From a virus: a stretch of 64,000 nucleotides of DNA. Each line of letters starts with the position of its first letter. The first letter of the stretch is position 1. The DNA lies in the IMG/VR virus record IMGVR_UViG_3300020021_000004, positions 1-64,000 of that record, one strand, 5' to 3'. Under the pieces are notes generated by a model. The model was not told the origin of the DNA, did no database searches, and saw only the letters and a list, made by a program, of their open reading frames with translations. Made by a program: the position numbers and the translations under genes. Of this stretch, positions 60,688-64,000 are shown one piece after another.

Positions 60688-60715
60688 TCACACGAAGGAC
60701 GCTCACAAGAAGAAA

Positions 60716-61153
60716 CTAAGGGTTTAGCTCGATTTGCGGGTTCAGGGGTTCCGCCATCAATCGCTCACGAACACCCATGATGGCCGCCCTAGTGCTGTCG
60801 TCCGCTGCCTTGATGAGCCTTATACGGCTCTGACGGACTATCGATCGACCCTCTTCAGGCTCGTACCGGACGAAGCCAATACAAAGCCTGCGGGGGTCGT
60901 CACACAAGGCCAGAGGGCCAGGCCCAGAGGCCAAGAAGAGCGCTAGCTCCTCGGGCTCGACCTCCGCCTTGTCGGGAGTAAGAGGTTCTTGGAATAAGGG
61001 CCACTCCAGGATTTCCGACAGGTCTTCACCGTCGTCACCCATGAAGAAGGCCAAAAAGCCCCGCATCCCACGTTCGGGATCATCCGCAGGGAGCATCATA
61101 TGACCCTCCGCTGCGAGCTGCCGGGCTCTACCAAGAACCTCTTCTTGGGTCAC
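60716..61153 (-). CDS. Unknown protein, 145 aa, GTG start
   Basis: The GTG at 61153 overlaps the stop of the 364-aa gene (GTGA); upstream frame to 61324 is Arg/Gly/Pro-rich shadow sequence. The protein is acidic (VTQEEVLGRARQLAAEGHMM; FLAFFMGDDGEDLSEILEWP; PEELALFLASGPGPLALCDD) with a Gly-Pro turn and a final helix. Not recognised. It ends 28 nt before the 579-aa gene. Confidence 0.6.
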   Translation of the reverse strand: MTQEEVLGRARQLAAEGHMMLPADDPERGMRGFLAFFMGDDGEDLSEILEWPLFQEPLTPDKAEVEPEELALFLASGPGPLALCDDPRRLCIGFVRYEPEEGRSIVRQSRIRLIKAADDSTRAAIMGVRERLMAEPLNPQIELNP

Positions 61154-62244
61154 GCAAAAGCCCCGGGAAACTCCTCCACGAGACGCTGCCGGACTTCCAA
61201 GTCGGTGTCGGCCGCCGCTACCGCTCGAATGACGTCCGGGCGGTCGTCGAAGTCGGCCTGGAGACGAGCAATCTTCTTGCGTACCGGGTCGTCGAACACG
61301 TAATTGTTGGGGAAGTCGGGGCAAATCGCCAAAGCGATGCGACGACGAGTGTCCATGTCGGCCGCCGACGAAGCAGCCACAACCGGCCGAGCCTGGGGCT
61401 TCGGCTTCCCGACGTTCGTGTTGCGGAACACCATGCCCTCTTCGGAGACCGTGCTCTCCACCACGTCGCCCCCCATGCCGCCCGCATCGGCGATCTCGAT
61501 CCCACCACCGACCGAGTTGTTGATGTTGAAGCCCTCTTTCTGGGCATTCCTCATCGGAGCAATGTGGCCCACAATGACGGGCGCATCGACGTAGCCCGCT
61601 TTCTTGGAGTCCAAGACCGAGAGGTATTCCGCCTGTTCTTGCTCCGACATCTGGGCCAGCATCTCTTCACGAGTCCGCCCAATACCAGGCTGGACACGTG
61701 CCGAGTCGGCTCGACGGATGGCCTCCGCAGGGCTTTCGTACTCGAAGTTGGTTGTCTGCTTGGCGGGCGTCGTCAAATGGCGAACCGTCACACCCTCCTG
61801 AGACTCGACCGTCATGCTGGCCGTTCGACGGCCCGGCTGAGGCTGATACAGGTTGGTGTTGCGAGCCTGCACCCCTTGAGCGTGGCTCCGGACATTACCC
61901 ACTTCACGCTCTTCAGCCGCTGCGGTCGTGACGGGAATGCGAACCGGTGGATCCATGGGATTGCCACCCTTCGCCTCTCGGACCTGCACACCCGCCGGAC
62001 GAGGGATTGAAGACGACAGGTCGTTGGGGTCGTAGTTAGCGGCTAGGACAACCCAACCCGCCTTCACGGCTCCACGAAGCTGCGGCATGATCACCGGATG
62101 GCTGCCCGCGTAGCTGACGTGCGTCCCATCGAAGTCTAGTTCGGACCCCTGCTGGATGTTCATGCCCGAATTGCCCAGCGAAAAGCTGCGTGTGGCGATG
62201 AACTTTTGAGCGTGGCCAGCCCTAAATTGAATCTGAGTACTCAT
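61150..62244 (-). CDS. Unknown protein, 364 aa
   Basis: N-terminal ~75 residues are a beta unit (FIATRSFSLGNSGMNIQQGS; VIMPQLRGAVKAGWVVLAAN) that could bind nucleic acid or form a capsid-type surface domain. The centre is low-complexity (Gln/Thr/Arg/Pro), with KKAGYVDAPVIVGHIAPMRN as a conserved-looking patch, and the C-terminus is helical (TRRRIALAICPDFPNNYVFD). Not recognised. The leader 62245-62347 has a weak long-range pairing and GGAG 8 nt before the ATG. Confidence 0.55.
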   Translation of the reverse strand: MSTQIQFRAGHAQKFIATRSFSLGNSGMNIQQGSELDFDGTHVSYAGSHPVIMPQLRGAVKAGWVVLAANYDPNDLSSSIPRPAGVQVREAKGGNPMDPPVRIPVTTAAAEEREVGNVRSHAQGVQARNTNLYQPQPGRRTASMTVESQEGVTVRHLTTPAKQTTNFEYESPAEAIRRADSARVQPGIGRTREEMLAQMSEQEQAEYLSVLDSKKAGYVDAPVIVGHIAPMRNAQKEGFNINNSVGGGIEIADAGGMGGDVVESTVSEEGMVFRNTNVGKPKPQARPVVAASSAADMDTRRRIALAICPDFPNNYVFDDPVRKKIARLQADFDDRPDVIRAVAAADTDLEVRQRLVEEFPGAFA

Positions 62245-62347
62245 CTGAATTTATCTCCTCAGGGCACCCTGCGAACGGAAGGGGCCTCATATAGAAATGC
62301 AAACAAATGGATTAGCGGACCTTAGGCCCACCGGACGGACTCAACCT

Positions 62348-62527
62348 TCACTTCTTGCTCTTGAAGTACTCGACCTGTTCGAGCCGCTTCTCAGCCTCAC
62401 CCTTTGAAGGATAGCAGCCGCCGTTCCAGTCCGCGTTGTCGGGGGACCGGACGCAGTACTCACCCTTCTCCTTGCGGATCACTGCTTCACGTTTGAAGCG
62501 AGCCACGAGGCGGCCGGCAGCTGTCAC
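62348..62527 (-). CDS. Small phage protein with YCVRSPDN...GGCYPSK motif, 59 aa, GTG start
   Basis: Short gene read directly: GTG at 62527 overlaps the previous stop (GTGA); TGA at 62348-62350. After a basic N-terminus (VTAAGRLVARFKREAVIRKE) comes EYCVRSPDNADWNGGCYPSK and a charged helix (GEAEKRLEQVEYFKSKK). The motif with two Cys and a YPSK-helix-QVEYFK end is, from general knowledge, a recurring small domain at the end of phage head or protease-region proteins. Function unknown. Confidence 0.75.
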   Translation of the reverse strand: MTAAGRLVARFKREAVIRKEKGEYCVRSPDNADWNGGCYPSKGEAEKRLEQVEYFKSKK

Positions 62528-63129
62528 TTATCCTCAGCGAAGGCGACGATTGCCTCACCCACGTCTTTGAACCCTGTACGGGCTCCCTCTTTCCTCAGCA
62601 CCTTCGTGACGCCTTCGACAAGGCCCATGAAGAGCTTCTGGCCAGCAGGCGACTTCAGGTACGTGAAACCCGCCTCTCCCTTGTCATCCGAAGGCTCCTT
62701 GTCGGCGAACCATGCCCTGAGGACCTTGGCCACATCCCGTAGCCCGAAGATCAAGCCTTCCTTCTTGGCCGCCGCTCCCATCCCAAGTGAGAGGGTTCCG
62801 AACTTGGAATCCCGAAGGAAAGCGAACACCGCTTCCTTAACGTCGGCTTCAAGAGCGGCCGTGCGAGCTGAGACTGTCTTGATCGGCTCCAAATCATCCA
62901 AGTCGACGATGATGCGACCGTTCTTCTCACTCTCAACCCACGCCTTGTTGATCGGGATCATCTTGTCGATGGTGCCGGTGTCACCCCTGTAGTGAGCGAA
63001 CCCATGGGACGGCAATACTCGAACGGAGTCCCCAGGCTTGAACCTACGATAGGGGGTGAACTCAGCCGCACGACTGCGGGCTACTAGGTTCCTGACCGTC
63101 TTGAAGCGTGTAGCGAGATCTGAGGGCAT
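62524..63129 (-). CDS. Unknown protein with KOW-like N-terminal segment, 201 aa
   Basis: Residues ~25-85 (YRRFKPGDSVRVLPSHGFAH, YRGDTGTIDKMI, NGRIIVDLDDLEPI) form an SH3/KOW-like barrel; the GDSVRVL-GTI-V-LDDLEP order is typical of small RNA- or protein-binding barrels. Residues ~95-201 are helical. Not assigned. It overlaps the 59-aa gene by 4 nt. Confidence 0.55.
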   Translation of the reverse strand: MPSDLATRFKTVRNLVARSRAAEFTPYRRFKPGDSVRVLPSHGFAHYRGDTGTIDKMIPINKAWVESEKNGRIIVDLDDLEPIKTVSARTAALEADVKEAVFAFLRDSKFGTLSLGMGAAAKKEGLIFGLRDVAKVLRAWFADKEPSDDKGEAGFTYLKSPAGQKLFMGLVEGVTKVLRKEGARTGFKDVGEAIVAFAEDK

Positions 63130-63162
63130 GGTCCTATTGGACGCAACCCATTAGAAAAAACG

Positions 63163-63519
63163 TCAAGTCTTGAGGGCTCTCTGCCTTGCTGTCTCCAAGA
63201 AGGTCTGGAATTTCTCAGGATCCATCCGCTCTCGAGCGACGTCGAGGAAGTGGCCTTCTACACTGTGCTGACGAGCGGTACGCAGCCGGCCCAACTCGAA
63301 CTGGATTTGCTGACACTGTCGACCCTTGATTCGAAGTGCTTGGTGAATCTTGCACCACCACAACACCTTCGCGAAACGGCCCATCTCTCGAGACTCCCTA
63401 CGGGCTCGATCGAGCTGTGTCCTGATGGACGTGATCTCCGTCTCGAGCTGCTGCTTGGTACGTAGCAACTCCTCTCGGCTCTTACCCCGCAGGTTTAGGG
63501 CGAGGGAGGTCTCGGGCAT
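63163..63519 (-). CDS. Unknown coiled-coil protein, 118 aa
   Basis: Residues ~12-55 are a strong coiled coil (KSREELLRTKQQLETEITSI), followed by WWCKIHQALRIKGRQCQQIQ and a C-terminal helical hairpin. Two Cys, one His near 56-70. It overlaps the end of the small membrane-protein gene by 25 nt. Nothing identifies a function. Confidence 0.6.
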   Translation of the reverse strand: MPETSLALNLRGKSREELLRTKQQLETEITSIRTQLDRARRESREMGRFAKVLWWCKIHQALRIKGRQCQQIQFELGRLRTARQHSVEGHFLDVARERMDPEKFQTFLETARQRALKT

Positions 63520-63638
63520 CGAGCCTTATACACCCGTCGCCGGATCGCCCGGTACGCTAGGGTCGCGAAATAGCTGCCCCAACAGATCGCGAGCCAGCTA
63601 CCGGCCCACATAAAGAGGATCTGCTCTCGTGCGTTCAT
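63495..63638 (-). CDS. Small single-span membrane protein, 47 aa
   Basis: ATG at 63638 overlaps the stop of the 54-aa gene (ATGA). The product (MNAREQILFMWAGSWLAICW continuing into GSYFATLAYRAIRRRVYKAR) has one transmembrane segment at ~7-30 and a strongly basic tail, so N-out/C-in insertion is likely. Size and shape fit a small holin-like or inner-membrane phage protein, but no lysis gene neighbours it in view. Confidence 0.6.
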   Translation of the reverse strand: MNAREQILFMWAGSWLAICWGSYFATLAYRAIRRRVYKARCPRPPSP

Positions 63639-63799
63639 TGATTGGGCGCTGGGGCGGGCATGGTGACCCGCTGACGTAGCTCGTCCTGTACTTCTTCACC
63701 CGTAAGACCGAACGTGCGGTAGATGTAATCCACCCGAGTCCGAAGCTCTGACAGCTCACGTTCCAGCTGAGCGATGCGGGTCTTGTCGGTATCGGCCAC
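63635..63799 (-). CDS. Small coiled-coil protein, 54 aa, GTG start
   Basis: Starts at GTG 63799 with AAGGGG just upstream (short spacing) and ends at TGA 63635-63637. Sequence VADTDKTRIAQLERELSELR, then VDYIYRTFGLTGEEVQDELR, gives a heptad-patterned helix and a Pro/Ala tail. It may pair with the membrane protein coded next. A competing frame (63598-63816) is Pro/Ser/Arg-rich and rejected. Confidence 0.6.
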   Translation of the reverse strand: MADTDKTRIAQLERELSELRTRVDYIYRTFGLTGEEVQDELRQRVTMPAPAPNQ

Positions 63800-63819
63800 A
63801 GCCCCTTATACACCAACCG

Positions 63820-64000
63820 TCAGTCGCCAAGGCGTCGCTGAAGGACCCGAAGAATCGAGGTTGTCTCCGTCATCTGCTGCTTGAGGGTCGTGCCGTGGCC
63901 CCTCTCCAGAGCGTTGACGATGCCTCCAAAGCGGTCCACCTGCGACTTCATCGACGTGACGTTGTCCAAGAGGGTCGCAATGCCCCGCTCCCAAGCCGAA
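63820..64000 (-). CDS. Partial helical protein, C-terminal 59 residues, 5' end beyond right edge
   Basis: The frame is open from the right edge to TGA at 63820-63822: AWERGIATLLDNVTSMKSQV, DRFGGIVNALERGHGTTLKQ and TSILRVLQRRLGD. Amphipathic helices; not recognised. It is followed 20 nt later by the 54-aa gene. Confidence 0.55.
   Translation of the reverse strand, partial: SAWERGIATLLDNVTSMKSQVDRFGGIVNALERGHGTTLKQQMTETTSILRVLQRRLGD

Noticed and set aside
63598-63994. Two minus-strand frames of 72 and 62 codons near the right edge
   Set aside because: Pro/Arg/Ser or Gly/His/Asp-rich; other frames over the same bases give plausible coiled-coil proteins linked by ATGA overlaps.
1-64000. tRNA genes, integrase, attachment sites or replication origin
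   Set aside because: None could be recognised by eye; a dedicated tRNA and repeat search would be needed to exclude them.

Overview
The window is part of the genome of a large tailed bacteriophage with a contractile tail (myovirus type). All convincing genes lie on the minus strand, so transcription runs from the right edge (position 64000) to the left edge. The evidence is a sheath, tube, tape-measure, baseplate hub, spike and fibre set, dense packing with ATGA, TGATG or GTGA overlaps, and no host-like genes. Capsid, portal and terminase genes are not seen and probably lie to the right. The host cannot be named. The gene sizes (2220-aa repeat protein, 1421-aa sheath, 1150-aa hub, 1140-aa helicase) suggest a jumbo or near-jumbo genome.

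Layout in transcription order. 64000-57000: small early-virion or accessory genes, including three short ones (47, 54 and 59 aa), a 579-aa protein with a 35-residue tandem repeat, a SWIM-type zinc-finger protein and a degenerate FmdB-like protein. 57000-41400: a surface and fibre module of Ig-like and beta-rich structural proteins, a DUF5659-like gene, small fibre-tip-like proteins, a methyltransferase-glycosyltransferase-TPR fusion, an HNH homing endonuclease, four related LamG-like adhesins and a tandem pair of 211/212-aa paralogues. 41362-34700: a single gene for a 2220-aa protein made of about one hundred degenerate 17-20-residue SVTD repeats. 34700-26000: neck and tail-completion-like genes, interrupted by a Vsr-like homing endonuclease and holding an unexpected pair, a Dps/ferritin-like protein and an actin-like ATPase. 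25828-21563: a very large tail sheath. 21471-15133: a non-structural island (UvrD-like helicase, MT-A70 methyltransferase, unknowns) that separates sheath from tube. 15133-1: HNH endonuclease, tail tube, two chaperone-like genes, tape measure, two paralogous baseplate proteins (one carrying an M15 peptidase), hub, and a gp5/gpV-like spike that runs off the left edge.

Points that stand out: (i) the spike frame has no ATG, GTG or TTG at its start, overlaps the hub gene in the -1 frame, and sits on a perfect 17-bp inverted repeat; (ii) the SVTD repeat family links the 2220-aa protein to at least five other fibre proteins through related C-terminal tails; (iii) an actin-like ATPase and a Dps-like protein are encoded next to each other inside the virion module; (iv) the sheath carries several inserted beta-domains that recur elsewhere; (v) several gene leaders fold into strong hairpins, one of which buries a start codon; (vi) three homing endonucleases of different architecture sit beside structural genes. 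All functions are read from sequence motifs and gene order by eye; no database search was run.
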